From CBDBND01 sp965262665 (GTDB lineage Bacteria > Pseudomonadota > Alphaproteobacteria > Rhodospirillales > Rhodospirillaceae): 64,000 bases of DNA. Positions 8,861 through 18,080 of this stretch are shown here, one piece after another. Every line of letters begins with the position of its first letter. Position 1 is the first letter of the stretch. Where the stretch lies: contig OZ253551.1 in NCBI GenBank assembly GCA_965262665.1, positions 186,001 to 250,000 on the forward strand. Reading direction: 5' to 3'. The position numbers and the translations under genes are program-made. The notes below the pieces were generated by a model. That model saw only the letters and a list, made by a program, of their open reading frames with translations, had not been told where the DNA came from and made no database searches.

Positions 8861-9090
8861 ACGGACAACATTGCCGCCGTGCTCGTCACCGCCACCATGC
8901 AACCCTTCTCCCGCCAAGGGACCCGGGTCGATATCACCGTTGGTTCTCTGGGCGATGCCGACAGTCTGCAGGGCGGCATTCTTGCCGTTACCCCGCTGAT
9001 CGGTGCCGATGGCGAAGTCTATGCCGTTGCGCAAGGTCCGATCCAAGTGGGCGGATTTGTCGCCCAAGGCGCTGCCGCCACCATCTCCCG
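8861..9090 (+). pseudogene. flgI: flgI internal fragment (flagellar P-ring protein)
   Basis: About 76 residues identical in style to FlgI residues roughly 80-160: TDNIAAVLVTATMQPFSRQG, VDITVGSLGDADSLQGG, LIGADGEVYAVAQGP and VGGFVAQGAAATISRG. The signal peptide and first ~70 residues are missing on the left, where the fliX start lies, and the C-terminal two thirds are missing on the right. The frame changes at about 9085-9092 into an unrelated glycosyltransferase. The P-ring cannot be made from this copy. Confidence 0.85.
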
Positions 9091-9986
9091 TGGCGTATCT
9101 TGTTCTTGCCTTACACGACACGCGCTATTTGGATTTAGCGGCCAATTTCCCCCTTTCTGTCCGCCGCCTGGACCGCAGGCCGGTCAGTGTGGTGACGAGC
9201 CCCACTATTCCGGTGCCGCCTGCCTATACGCCCTTTTTTGATGAGGTCATCCGGCTCGACGACCATCCCACGCTCAAAGGGGCAATGGCCAAAGCCTTGT
9301 TGTTCGACCTAACACCCTACGACCAGACCATGTACATTGATGCGGATTGTTTGCTGTTTAACATTCGAATCGAACATTTTTTGCGCCGGTATCGCGGCCA
9401 AGCCTTTGCTGTGGAGGGCCATCAACAAAGCACCGGGCCGGTATTCGCCTGCTCTTTGGGGGTTAAAAAGGTGGATGAGTTGTGTGCGTTAGTTGAGGTG
9501 CCGGCCCTCGCCGTTTTTAATGCCGGAGTTAAGTATTTTGAGTCCGGGGCGGCCTCAAAGCAGGTCTTTGATACGGCCGTTGCCCTGTTTGAAGGCCCAC
9601 ATCGTGACGCAATCAGCTACCCTTACAAGCATGCTGGGGAGTATGCGGACGAACCGTATTTTGCTTGCGCCCTGGCGATACATGGCATTGAGCCATTCAC
9701 ACCGCCGACGAACAACCACTTGCAGGTGACCACACCAAACCTCATAGAAGCCGTCATGGACTTGACCATCGGAGACCTCCGAGTTGTCAAAGGCCGGGAA
9801 GGCGGCAAACCCATGTTGTGGTCTGGCCCGATCTGACATTTTTGCGGTCTTGCGCCCATTGATACCTATTTTGAATTGACCGATCAATTGCGTGAGAAAG
9901 CCAACATTCCTCGCATGGGCCGCTCACAATTTCAGGCCCAGGTCATGATGGCGACTGATCATCAAGAACAACTGGAACAAGGGTAG
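9090..9986 (+). pseudogene. Glycosyltransferase with DxD motif, missing its native start and carrying an in-frame TGA
   Basis: The frame begins with VAYLVLALHDTRYLDLAANF, typical of the first strand of a nucleotide-sugar glycosyltransferase, and has YDQTMYIDADCLLF (DxD metal/nucleotide-sugar site), ALAVFNAGVKYF and YKHAGEYADEPYFACAL, resembling the GT8/nucleotide-diphospho-sugar fold. The native ATG is lost at the flgI junction, though a GTG at 9090 is usable. TGA at 9834-9836 stops the frame; without it the same frame continues for 49 codons (HFCGLAPIDTYFELTDQL...) to TAG at 9986, 9 bp before the next gene. It is probably inactive and belonged to the glycosylation cluster downstream. Confidence 0.75.
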
Positions 9987-9995
9987 ACTGAACCC

Positions 9996-10892
9996 ATGTC
10001 CGGCCGGTTTTTTATTGCTACTACTTTATCCCCTCGGGATGAACGCGGCGTCCAATCAACCGCCATCGACTCCTGGCTGGCCCACGGATGTACGGTTCTT
10101 TCCGTCAACTCAGAAGATAAAATTCAATCACTAAAACAGGATTATCCTGACGTTGAATTCGTTGCAGCAGAAAGAACAGCAGAACGGTTTGCCGGTCGGC
10201 CTGTACCTTTTGTCTACGATCTCATTCAAGCGGCCAAGGATGCTGCAAGCGAGAGCGATACAATTGGTGTAACCAGCGCGGACATAATCCTGCGTCCATT
10301 AGAAGGTCTGATGCCATTTGCTGCCAAAGCGGCGGAGAATTCCGTGGTTCTCGGTCCCCGTGTTGATGTGCCGGATCAAGACTCGATCAACAATTTTACA
10401 CCCGACACAGATCCTGTTTTCTCCGTCGGTTATGACTTTTTTCTGATGAGTCGGAATGTCGCCAATGATTTTGAAGACAGCCCATTTGCCATGGGCATGC
10501 CGTTTTGGGATTACTGGCTGCCGTTGACGGCTTTTCTCGCGGGACGACCTTTAAAAACTCTCAAAAGTCCCGTCGCCCTACATGTGGCTCATGAGATACG
10601 TTGGGATGACACGATTTATCTCTTTTTTCATGCCCTCATCGCCTACGTCCTCGAACAAGGTCGCAAGAATCTTGAAACCGACACGTCAAAACATCGACAA
10701 CTTAGTTTCTTTCTTGACGTTGTCAGCCATACCTATGGCCACATTTTTGAGAACGGTACAGCCGGTAGCGATAGTCAGCCACCAGACGAGGCAGGTCTTT
10801 CCGCATTGTCGGATTTTTACGATCGCTTTCAAGAAATAGCGGTTCACACCATAAAGTCCAATTCAGACGCCATCCATTTTGAACGACAATGA
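9996..10892 (+). CDS. Uncharacterised glycosyltransferase-like protein
   Basis: 298 residues. I do not recognise a named family. Features seen: a beta-strand start (RFFIATTLSPRDERGVQSTA), a possible nucleotide-sugar site ADIILRPLEGLMPF, SVGYDFFLMSR and the patch MGMPFWDYWLPL. These resemble small GT-A-like proteins found beside TPR/OGT genes. The gene overlaps the next TPR-OGT gene by 4 bp (ATGA), so the two are translationally coupled and probably work in the same glycan or protein-modification step. It is soluble, with no signal peptide or membrane segment. Confidence 0.55.
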   Translation: MSGRFFIATTLSPRDERGVQSTAIDSWLAHGCTVLSVNSEDKIQSLKQDYPDVEFVAAERTAERFAGRPVPFVYDLIQAAKDAASESDTIGVTSADIILRPLEGLMPFAAKAAENSVVLGPRVDVPDQDSINNFTPDTDPVFSVGYDFFLMSRNVANDFEDSPFAMGMPFWDYWLPLTAFLAGRPLKTLKSPVALHVAHEIRWDDTIYLFFHALIAYVLEQGRKNLETDTSKHRQLSFFLDVVSHTYGHIFENGTAGSDSQPPDEAGLSALSDFYDRFQEIAVHTIKSNSDAIHFERQ

Positions 10893-12166
10893 ACGACCAA
10901 ACCGATGATCTCTATGAACGAGCCCTGCGTGCTTACGAGGCTGGCGCACTACCAGACGCGGCAGATCATTTTCAAAACGTTTTGTCTCAAGATCCGGGCC
11001 ATGCCGATGCCCTTCACATGCTCGGCGTGACCGCCTATCAGCTTGGCCAGGTGGACGCGGCAGCGGCGCTGCTGGAGCAGGCCATCGCAGTGCGCCAACC
11101 GTTTGCCGACGCGGAAGCCAATCTGGGCACGGTCCTCCTTACGCTTGGCCGTGTTGACGATGCGGTACAGGCGCTGCAGCACGCCCACGACCATGCCCCA
11201 GAAAATCCCACAATTCTCTTTAATCTCGGCAATGCCTGTTTGGATCAGGAAGACGCGGAGAAAGCCACGGCCGCTTACGAAAAGGCCGTTTCTCTCAGGC
11301 CTGACTATGCACAGGCCTGGTGTCAGCTTGGACTCCTTTACCGCGACGCGGGCGATCTTGCCGGTGCGCTGACAGCTTACGAGAAAGCCACAGCGGCCAA
11401 GCGGGATTTCAGTCAGGCGTACTACAACCTGGCAAACGTTTTTCGCGATTTAGGACGATTGGGCGACGCAGAGACCGGTTTACGTAAAGCTATAGAGGTC
11501 AGGTCGGACTATGCCATGGCGTGGAACAGCCTAGGCACTTTGCTCGGCGATATGGGCCGTTCACAAGAAGCTTTGCGGGCGTTTAATCAAGCGGTGCGCT
11601 TCGCTCCAGAGTCGGAACCCTACGCATCCAACCGGTTGTGTGCGTTGCAGTACATTGACGGTATATCAGATGAGCAACTCGCCGACGCTCATAATGAATG
11701 GTACTGGCTGCATATTGCCCCGACAATTATGTTGGATTCACACCCAGTCCGTAAGCGTGATTCCCATCGCGTTTTGAAGTTGGGTTTCGTTTCACCAGAT
11801 TTCGGTTTTCACCTGGTAGGTTTTTTGACCGTACCCCCTGTTTGAGCACATCAGCGACAAGGAAATTGAAACGGTCATATACAGCACCCGAGCAGCAGGG
11901 TTGGATGATGAATTCACCAAACGCATACGCTCTGCGTGCGGCGAATGGCACTCGGTCGCCGACTTAAGTGACACTGAACTGGCGGAGAAAATCGAACGGG
12001 ATCAAATCGATATTCTTTTTGATATGAGCAGCCATACCAGCGGTCACCGGCTGGGCGTTTTTGCCCGCAAACCCGCCCCTATTCAGATCAGTTGGATTGG
12101 CTATGTCGGCACAACGGGCCTGCCGGCCATGGACCATGTTTTAGGGGACCAGTATCAGACGCCTAA

Positions 12167-13073
12167 GAGTCGGTTTCGAAAGTCATGCGGCTCGGGCCAA
12201 TCTGCGGACGAGGAGCATGACGGAGGCGGCGTAGAGGAAGGCGCGGGCCGAGGCGATGGTGGCCTCGAAGTCCTTTGCCAGTCGCCGGTTGCGGTTGATC
12301 CAGGCGAAGAAGCGCTCCACGACCCAGCGGCGCGGTTGGACGGCGAAGCCGACCTGATCGGGGCTTTTGCGCACGATCTCGACGGCGATCATGGTGGCCG
12401 TGGCGACCTTCTCGCCGGCGTAGCCGCTGTCGGCAAAGACCTTCTCGATGAACGGAAACGAGCCGCGTGAGGCGCACAGCAGCGGCCCGCCACCATCGCG
12501 GTCCTGGATACTCGCCGGATGCGCCTCGAGCACGAGGCCGCGCCCGTCGGTGTCGACCAGCGCGTGGCGCTTGCGCCCCTTGATCTTCTTGCCCGCATCG
12601 TAGCCGCGGGGGCCACCAGCCTCGGTCGTCTTGACGCTCTGGCTGTCGATAATCGCGCCGCTCGGGCTGGCCTCGCGTCCGACCCGCTCGCGATCGGCCA
12701 TGACCAGAAAGTGGTTGATCTTCTCAAGGAGGCCGTCGTCGCGGAACTTAGCGAACCAGCGATAGATCGTGCCCCACGGTGGTAAATCGCTTGGCAGCAA
12801 GCGCCAAGGGCAGCCAGCCCGCATCACGTAGAAAATGCCGTTGACGATCTCTCGCATCGGCCATGACCGGGGCCGTCCCGTGCCATGAGCCGGAGGCAAA
12901 TGAGGCTCGATCACAACCCACTCCGCATCGGTCAAATCAGTCTGATAACGCAGCGCCTTGCGGCTATGCTGCTCTCGGGTGGTCGGCGTCCACATGGCGG
13001 CTCCAGATCGGTTTCAGCAACCTTCCTGGAATCACATCGACACCGGCCACTCAACCCCTTTCGAAACGGCCTC
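12167..13073 (-). mobile_element. IS5-family insertion sequence, 907 bp, complete (copy A)
   Basis: The ends are GAGTCGGTTTCGAAA (12167) and TTTCGAAACGGCCTC (ending 13073), imperfect inverted repeats. Direct target repeats TAA lie at 12164-12166 and 13074-13076, the TNA target used by this IS5 subgroup. It carries one intact transposase gene on the minus strand. Intact ends plus a clean target repeat point to a recent insertion. A rearranged second copy is at 25238-26306. Confidence 0.93.
12183..12995 (-). CDS. IS5-family DDE transposase
   Basis: 270 residues and uninterrupted. The N-terminal DUF4096-type region (DLTDAEWVVIEPHLPPAHGT, CPWRLLPSDLPPW) is followed by the DDE core: GAIIDSQSVKTTEAGG (Asp), KVFADSGYAGEK (Asp) and VVERFFAWINRNRRLAKDFE (Glu in the Y/F-R-K-E-type region). 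All catalytic residues are present, so copy A may be active. It could also act on copy B at 25.2-26.3 kb, whose outer ends are similar. Confidence 0.95.
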   Translation of the reverse strand: MWTPTTREQHSRKALRYQTDLTDAEWVVIEPHLPPAHGTGRPRSWPMREIVNGIFYVMRAGCPWRLLPSDLPPWGTIYRWFAKFRDDGLLEKINHFLVMADRERVGREASPSGAIIDSQSVKTTEAGGPRGYDAGKKIKGRKRHALVDTDGRGLVLEAHPASIQDRDGGGPLLCASRGSFPFIEKVFADSGYAGEKVATATMIAVEIVRKSPDQVGFAVQPRRWVVERFFAWINRNRRLAKDFEATIASARAFLYAASVMLLVRRLARAA

Positions 13074-13785
13074 TAAGGGGTCTGACGCCTTGTATTGCGA
13101 ATCCGTTCTGCGATTGCCCGACGGATATGCCTGCTATGCGCCTCCCGCCGACGCGCCTGAAGTGAATGAACTGCCGGCTCTTTCAAACGGATATGTCACC
13201 TTCGGCTGCTTAAACAATCCAGGTAAACTGAACTTGGCGGTGTTTGAAGTTTTTGCCAGCGTCTTGGTTGAGGTACCTCAAAGCCGATTGCTGTTCCGTT
13301 TTCGCGGTATGGACGATCCTGCCGTAAACGAACCAATCATCAAGACCATGGCGGATTTGGGCATCAATGCACACCGTATGACGTTCGAAGGGCAAGCCCC
13401 ACATTCAGAATTCTTGAATACCTACAATCGCATCGACATCGCCCTCGACACCTTTCCCTATTCGGGTGGCCTTACCACTTGTGAGGCTCTGTGGATGGGC
13501 ACACCCACCATTACGTTTCCGGGCCTAACGTTCGCCGGCCGGCACGCAACGAGCCATCTTCACGCAGCGGGGTGTCCTGAATACGTAGCTAATGACCGGG
13601 AGAAAATGATTGAGATGGCTGTATCGTTAGCCAATGATTGGGACGCGTTACCCGAAATCAGAACTGGGATGCGGGCGAAAATTCAAGGCTCATCGTTATG
13701 CGATGGGCACCGCTTTGCTGAAAGCTTTGCTGCAACCATGAGGCAGGCGTGGACAGCGTGGTGTGTGCAGGAACCTGACGCCACA

Positions 13786-14523
13786 TCATGAAATTTGGTT
13801 GAGAACAGCGATAAAACGATCCACTTGGGCTGACCAAGACCATCCTGTCATAAAAGAAGCGCCATTGTCGGAGATGGTTTTTAAACGTTCACGGTCGGCA
13901 TAAGCCTGTTCCATCTTTTACACACATTCCTCAATCGAAGACTCGCCCCATCCTTCAAGATCCGATTGACCTGTGACTTCTCCGAGCGGAATTTGTAGAT
14001 CGAGTCCATAACACGTGTCGTCGCCAAAGATATCCAAATGCCCGGTATTGCGGGACAAGATGCACGGCACCCCGCGCATCTGAGAACGGCGGTGACAAAT
14101 TAGTCCACGGGAGCGGCGGGAATGTCCCGGCCGCGGGCGGCGCAAAAGTCTGCCACCTGTAGCCTTCGATCCGTTTGGGGATGGAAGGTGGGAGGATGTA
14201 CTTGGTGGACCTTTATCTAACCGTGCGACTGGCGTGCCATGTGGAAGAGCTGAGCCAGCGAGAAGCAGCAAGACGGTTTGGGATAAATGATGGCTCTTTC
14301 CTTGCGATCCTAAACCGGTGTACTTGGCATGGTCCGCAATCGCGCGGCGAAGCCGCTGTTCTTGATCTTCCGTGAGGTTCAAGGTCTGGGCCAGGAAAGG
14401 TAAGCCAACCTCAATACCTTTATCCGCCAGTTGCAGAGCGAGATTTACTCCGTAGGTCCCCCAGCCACTGGGCACACCGACTTGCCAGCCAATAACAACA
14501 GGTCCGGAAAAAGAATTCGCCAT
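13786..14523 (-). pseudogene. GT4-type glycosyltransferase, split by an IS21 end and carrying an in-frame stop
   Basis: The N-terminal part (14523 to about 14288) reads GPVVIGWQVGVPSGWGTYGV and GIEVGLPFLAQTLNLTEDQE. The C-terminal part (about 14080 to 13786) reads RGVPCILSRNTGHLDIFGDD, GWGESSIEE and MEQAYADRERLKTISDNG, the sugar-nucleotide-binding end of GT-B family 4 enzymes. Between them lie about 205 bp of IS21 left end. A TAA at 13918-13920 also interrupts the C-terminal part. Most of the middle of a usual 350-residue GT4 is gone. The 3' end overlaps the OGT stop by 6 bp (convergent). Confidence 0.75.
14081..14287 (+). mobile_element. IS21 left-end fragment inside the GT4 gene
   Basis: It starts with the terminal repeat TGAGAACGGCGGTGACAAAT and contains the first istA codons (MYLVDLYLTVRLACHVEELS, QREAARRFG). 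It ends at GGTTTGGGATA, the same breakpoint sequence seen in the 250-624 remnant, whereas the longer copy at 29.7 kb continues GGTTTGGGCTATCG. No right end is present. Confidence 0.8.
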
Positions 14524-14670
14524 CAAACGATCCTTCACACGCCTTTAAGGGCTTGTTTACCAAAGTGGATTAGCCAATACGCGAACGGTTTCCCCATGAC
14601 AGCCGGAGACCGGAACGATAGAGTTGTCCCGCTCAATGAATGACAACGCAAGTCCGGGAAGGAAGTTTCC

Positions 14671-14961
14671 ATGTCAGATTTTATGATGAGTCAAGTCAAA
14701 GGCCTGCTTGGTAAGGTCTCAGAAGATATGGAAATGCTGGCTGAATCCAATGCCGGCCATGCAGAGATGCTGCTGGGCGCCAACGACGATTTGGCCGCAA
14801 ATCTGTTTGCCACCCAGGCGGTTCTCAGCGTCTTGTTAAAAAACAACCCAGTCAGCGCTGACGAAGCCAAAGCCTGGATTCGGGAACAAGCGGAAGCGGC
14901 CGGCCAGGAAGCACCCAAGGCTGAAGCCATGGTGGAATACTTGGTTTCTGGGGAGCCCTGA
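14671..14961 (+). CDS. Small uncharacterised acidic protein
   Basis: 96 residues preceded by a GGAAGGAAG ribosome site. No recognisable family. The sequence is helix-rich (VKGLLGKVSEDMEMLAESNA, LAANLFATQAVLSVLLKNNP, EAKAWIREQAEAAGQE) with methionines spread through the first half, and without signal peptide or membrane helix. It sits between the GT4 remnant and waaA. Codon use and the ribosome site support a real gene; function unknown. Confidence 0.6.
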   Translation: MSDFMMSQVKGLLGKVSEDMEMLAESNAGHAEMLLGANDDLAANLFATQAVLSVLLKNNPVSADEAKAWIREQAEAAGQEAPKAEAMVEYLVSGEP

Positions 14962-15048
14962 CCCGATTTCATTCCTTTAGTAGTGGCAAACGATCAACCG
15001 ATGCCGCTTTTTACATCGGGCGGCGTCATCATTCCGTTAGCATGAGCC

Positions 15049-16320
15049 ATGATGCTGGCGCTTTACAGGTTTCTCACAGACATCTCCGCATGGCCTCTGA
15101 GCTTATGGCTTCTCGTCAGAGCTTGGCGCGGAAAGGAAGACCCGGAACGACTGAGCGAACGACAGGGGCTGCCCTCGCGGCGGCGGCCAGAAGGGAAGCT
15201 GATCTGGTGTCATGCGGTTAGCGTCGGCGAATCATTAGCTCTGTTGCCCTTAATAAAAAAGTTCGTATCAGAGCCCGACGTACTGGTGCTGATTACAACC
15301 GGCACGGTGAGCAGCGCCGCTGTAATGGCTCAGCGGCTTCCCCCAAATGTGGTTCACCAATTTGCGCCTTGGGATAGGCGCAACTGGGTCAATCGATTTT
15401 TAGATCATTGGCAACCCACCCTTGCGGTGCGTATGGAATCCGAGATTTGGCCAAATTCACTCACGGCTTTGCAGGATAAAGGTGTTCCGATTGCGGTGGT
15501 TAATGGCCGTTTGTCCGAACGGTCTTTCAGACGATGGTCATGTCTTCCTGCGCAATCCCTGTTTAGCAGTATTGGTCTGGTGTGCGCTCAAACTGAAGCG
15601 TTTGCCGACCGTTTTCGGCAGTTGGGTGCCCTAAACGTTCGTGCCATGCCTAACCTCAAGTTATCTGCCGCACTGCTTCCAGCTGCGGAAACCGATGTCG
15701 AATCCTTACGTCAGGAGATCGGAAATCGACCGGTATGGCTCGCGGCTAGCACCCACGCCAGTGAAGATCGCGTTGCATTAGAAGCTCATCGCGCGATAGC
15801 CCAAAAGATTGATAGCGTTCTAACCATCATCGTCCCACGGCATCCACACCTAGGTTTACAGGTGAAAAAGGTCGCGTCTGAAATTGATCTTAACGCCGCG
15901 TTACGCACCAATAATGAATCGATAACCGAAGGTACTGACATTTACATCGCCGACACATTTGGCGAACTCGGCCTTTTCTTTCGTGTGGCCCCAATTGTGT
16001 TCATGGGAAAAAGTATCGGAGTGGTTGGCGGCCAAAACCCCATCGAGCCCACTCACTTTGACTGTGCCATATTGTTCGGACCTCACATGGAAAACTTCGA
16101 GGACATTGCTCACGTCATGGTTAAAGAGAATATGGCCTTGCAGGTTGCTGACGGTGATGCCCTGCAGGACGCCGTCAGTTCTCTCTTGTCGGATGAGAAA
16201 ATGAGGGCGTCCTTGTCAAATAATGCGAATACCCTCGGCCAACGTGGTGTGGACGGTCTTGAAACGACGTTCAACGCTTTGACACGCCTCATGTCAAACT
16301 CGGCACACAATGGATTCTGA
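15049..16320 (+). CDS. waaA: 3-deoxy-D-manno-octulosonic acid (Kdo) transferase
   Basis: 423 residues, the normal length for WaaA/KdtA. It adds Kdo from CMP-Kdo to lipid A precursor at the inner-membrane surface. Seen: an N-terminal amphipathic anchor (ALYRFLTDISAWPLSLWLLV), LIWCHAVSVGESLALLPLIK with the catalytic Glu, TTGTVSSAAVMAQRLP, the acidic AVRMESEIWPN, ASTHASEDRVALEAH, IVPRHPHLG and the CMP site FMGKSIGVVGGQNPIEP. Intact. Its 3' end overlaps the following OGT-type gene by 11 bp, tying lipid A core synthesis to the glycosylation cluster. Confidence 0.93.
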   Translation: MMLALYRFLTDISAWPLSLWLLVRAWRGKEDPERLSERQGLPSRRRPEGKLIWCHAVSVGESLALLPLIKKFVSEPDVLVLITTGTVSSAAVMAQRLPPNVVHQFAPWDRRNWVNRFLDHWQPTLAVRMESEIWPNSLTALQDKGVPIAVVNGRLSERSFRRWSCLPAQSLFSSIGLVCAQTEAFADRFRQLGALNVRAMPNLKLSAALLPAAETDVESLRQEIGNRPVWLAASTHASEDRVALEAHRAIAQKIDSVLTIIVPRHPHLGLQVKKVASEIDLNAALRTNNESITEGTDIYIADTFGELGLFFRVAPIVFMGKSIGVVGGQNPIEPTHFDCAILFGPHMENFEDIAHVMVKENMALQVADGDALQDAVSSLLSDEKMRASLSNNANTLGQRGVDGLETTFNALTRLMSNSAHNGF

Positions 16321-18073
16321 AGCGGAAAACAAACTGCGCGATCTTCGTCGCGAGTTGGCAGAAATTTGCCTAGATGCGCGCATCGAGAAAATTGCTGCGT
16401 TGACCAATGCGGCATCGGGCGATGCTCTTGCGACCATGTATAACTCGGGTTTGCGCCACCTGCCCATGACTAAGGTAGACCAGGCGGTTGCCGAACGCTG
16501 CCATCGCATGTTGACGGTCGAATATGATCCCGTTCGTAAAGCGTGCGCCTACCTCGCCCTAAATTTGTTTATGTATTCCTATCGCATCGTGCGGTCATTT
16601 GAACTCATTGACGTACCAACAGAACTGGCTGCCACCATGGTGCGGGCCTTTTTAGGCTTACCCCAATTCTTTGAAAAAGAGAGTGGCCGCCGCCAAGCTC
16701 TCATTCATTTGACGGCATCTATGGAAGAGATCGACAAAGCGGCTCGAGTGATTGAAGAGCCAGATTTTAGACGGGCCATTCTCGACGGGTTTATGGACGG
16801 ATTTATTTTGACGCCCGTTTATGGAGAAGATGTGTCGCTCAAAGACTTTGGCGTCATGCGCACTAATCTCATACGTCTGCATATGGAAATCTCCGGGCTT
16901 GCACGCGATGCCGTGTCTATTTGGCCTGACCAGATGCCCGGCCGCTTGCGGATCGGCATTCTCAGCCCTGGCGCTCAGTCCGAAATGGCTGCTATTCGGG
17001 GCCATCTCATAGGCATTGATAAGGATACCTTTCATCTCACCGCCTTTGTTCCCGACGCTGCCGTGGACAGCGTTAGCCGAGGCGTCGCCGACTTCACCGA
17101 TGCACTCATACCCTTGCCAGTAGATGATCTGCCCGAAGCGGCAGAAATGATAAAGCGAGAGGACTTGGACATCTTGATTGGTGCGGCCAATGTCACAAAT
17201 GTCGCAACCTTTCCGTGGACGGTGCTGAAGGCGCAACGGCTGGCACGCCTCCAGGCAACGATGCACGCCTGCCCGCTCACCACGGGATTTGATACCGTTG
17301 ACCTGTATCTCAACGGCACTTTGAACGAACCTGATGATGCCCAAGACGATTACACAGAAGAGCTTGTCCTTATTAACGGATCGACAAACCACTATTTATT
17401 TGTGGATGGCATTCCAACGCCCCAGGATTTGAAGCGTAGCGATTTAAACATTGCGGAAAGTGGACCCATTCTTGTGTCGGGCGCGAATGTATTCAAGATT
17501 GGGCCCGATCTCGTCGACGCCTGGGTTAGCATTCTTCAAGCATTGCCTGAGTCTCAGCTTGTTTTGTATCCATTTAATCCAAATTGGGCGGCGCAGTATC
17601 CACAGCGGACGAGCTTTGTCCGGTTCCTGCGTTCCCAATTGGCATCTGCGGATGTGAATCCTGATCGTGTACATTTCTTAGATGCACAACCGGCCAGGGC
17701 CCCAATACTTGGCTTGTTAAACATGGCAGATGTTTATCTCGATAGCTTTCCGTACTCCGGCGCGGTCTCCGTCATTGAACCCTTAATATGCGGGTGCCCT
17801 CCCGTCGTTATGCAAGGTCAAACAGCGCGTTGCCGGCAAAGTGCTGCCCTGCTTAGGGAAATCGGCTTAGATGTTCTCGTGACCAACAAACGGGATGACT
17901 ATGTCGCTGTTGCAGTACGGATGGCCCGCGATGAAGCGCTCCGCAGTGAAATGTCTCAAGCCGTCAAAGAAATGGCGCAACGCGCCGGTTTGGGATTGTC
18001 CGACTCCATCGGCCGTCAGGTGGGGGACGCTTTACGTCAAGCGTTTGCCAGTCGCCTTGTTGAGCACGCTTAA
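16310..18073 (+). CDS. SPINDLY-type OGT-domain protein without canonical TPRs
   Basis: 587 residues. The N-terminal half is helical but lacks recognisable TPR consensus. The C-terminal half has the O-GlcNAc-transferase-like GT41 features: RLRIGILSPGAQSE, LVSGANVFKIGPDLVDAW with LPESQLVLYPF, VHFLDAQPARAPILGLLNMA and ADVYLDSFPYSGAVSVIEPL followed by GCPPVVMQG. The family glycosylates Ser/Thr of proteins, in bacteria often flagellin or adhesins. It is the one apparently intact OGT-type gene here and overlaps waaA by 11 bp, so it is co-translated with it. The target protein is unknown. Confidence 0.8.
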   Translation: MDSEAENKLRDLRRELAEICLDARIEKIAALTNAASGDALATMYNSGLRHLPMTKVDQAVAERCHRMLTVEYDPVRKACAYLALNLFMYSYRIVRSFELIDVPTELAATMVRAFLGLPQFFEKESGRRQALIHLTASMEEIDKAARVIEEPDFRRAILDGFMDGFILTPVYGEDVSLKDFGVMRTNLIRLHMEISGLARDAVSIWPDQMPGRLRIGILSPGAQSEMAAIRGHLIGIDKDTFHLTAFVPDAAVDSVSRGVADFTDALIPLPVDDLPEAAEMIKREDLDILIGAANVTNVATFPWTVLKAQRLARLQATMHACPLTTGFDTVDLYLNGTLNEPDDAQDDYTEELVLINGSTNHYLFVDGIPTPQDLKRSDLNIAESGPILVSGANVFKIGPDLVDAWVSILQALPESQLVLYPFNPNWAAQYPQRTSFVRFLRSQLASADVNPDRVHFLDAQPARAPILGLLNMADVYLDSFPYSGAVSVIEPLICGCPPVVMQGQTARCRQSAALLREIGLDVLVTNKRDDYVAVAVRMARDEALRSEMSQAVKEMAQRAGLGLSDSIGRQVGDALRQAFASRLVEHA

Positions 18074-18080
18074 GCTGGTA

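Larger units (their letters stand above)
10889..13791 (+). pseudogene. TPR-OGT (SPINDLY-type O-GlcNAc transferase-like) gene, frameshifted and split by IS5
   Basis: The N-terminal part (10889-11650) holds about seven TPR repeats of the NLGNACLDQEDAEKATAAYE type. The OGT catalytic region then begins (LKLGFVSPDFGFHLVGFLTV). A run of five C at 11834-11838 shifts the frame; four C would continue as VPLFEHISDKEIETVIYSTR. At 12167-13073 an IS5 element interrupts the gene. Removing it with one TAA copy restores ...DQYQTPKGSDALYCESVLRL exactly. The end has the UDP-sugar-binding block NRIDIALDTFPYSGGLTTCE and GTPTITFPG. Such proteins glycosylate Ser/Thr, often flagellin or surface proteins. Two independent lesions mark it as dead. 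Confidence 0.9.
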
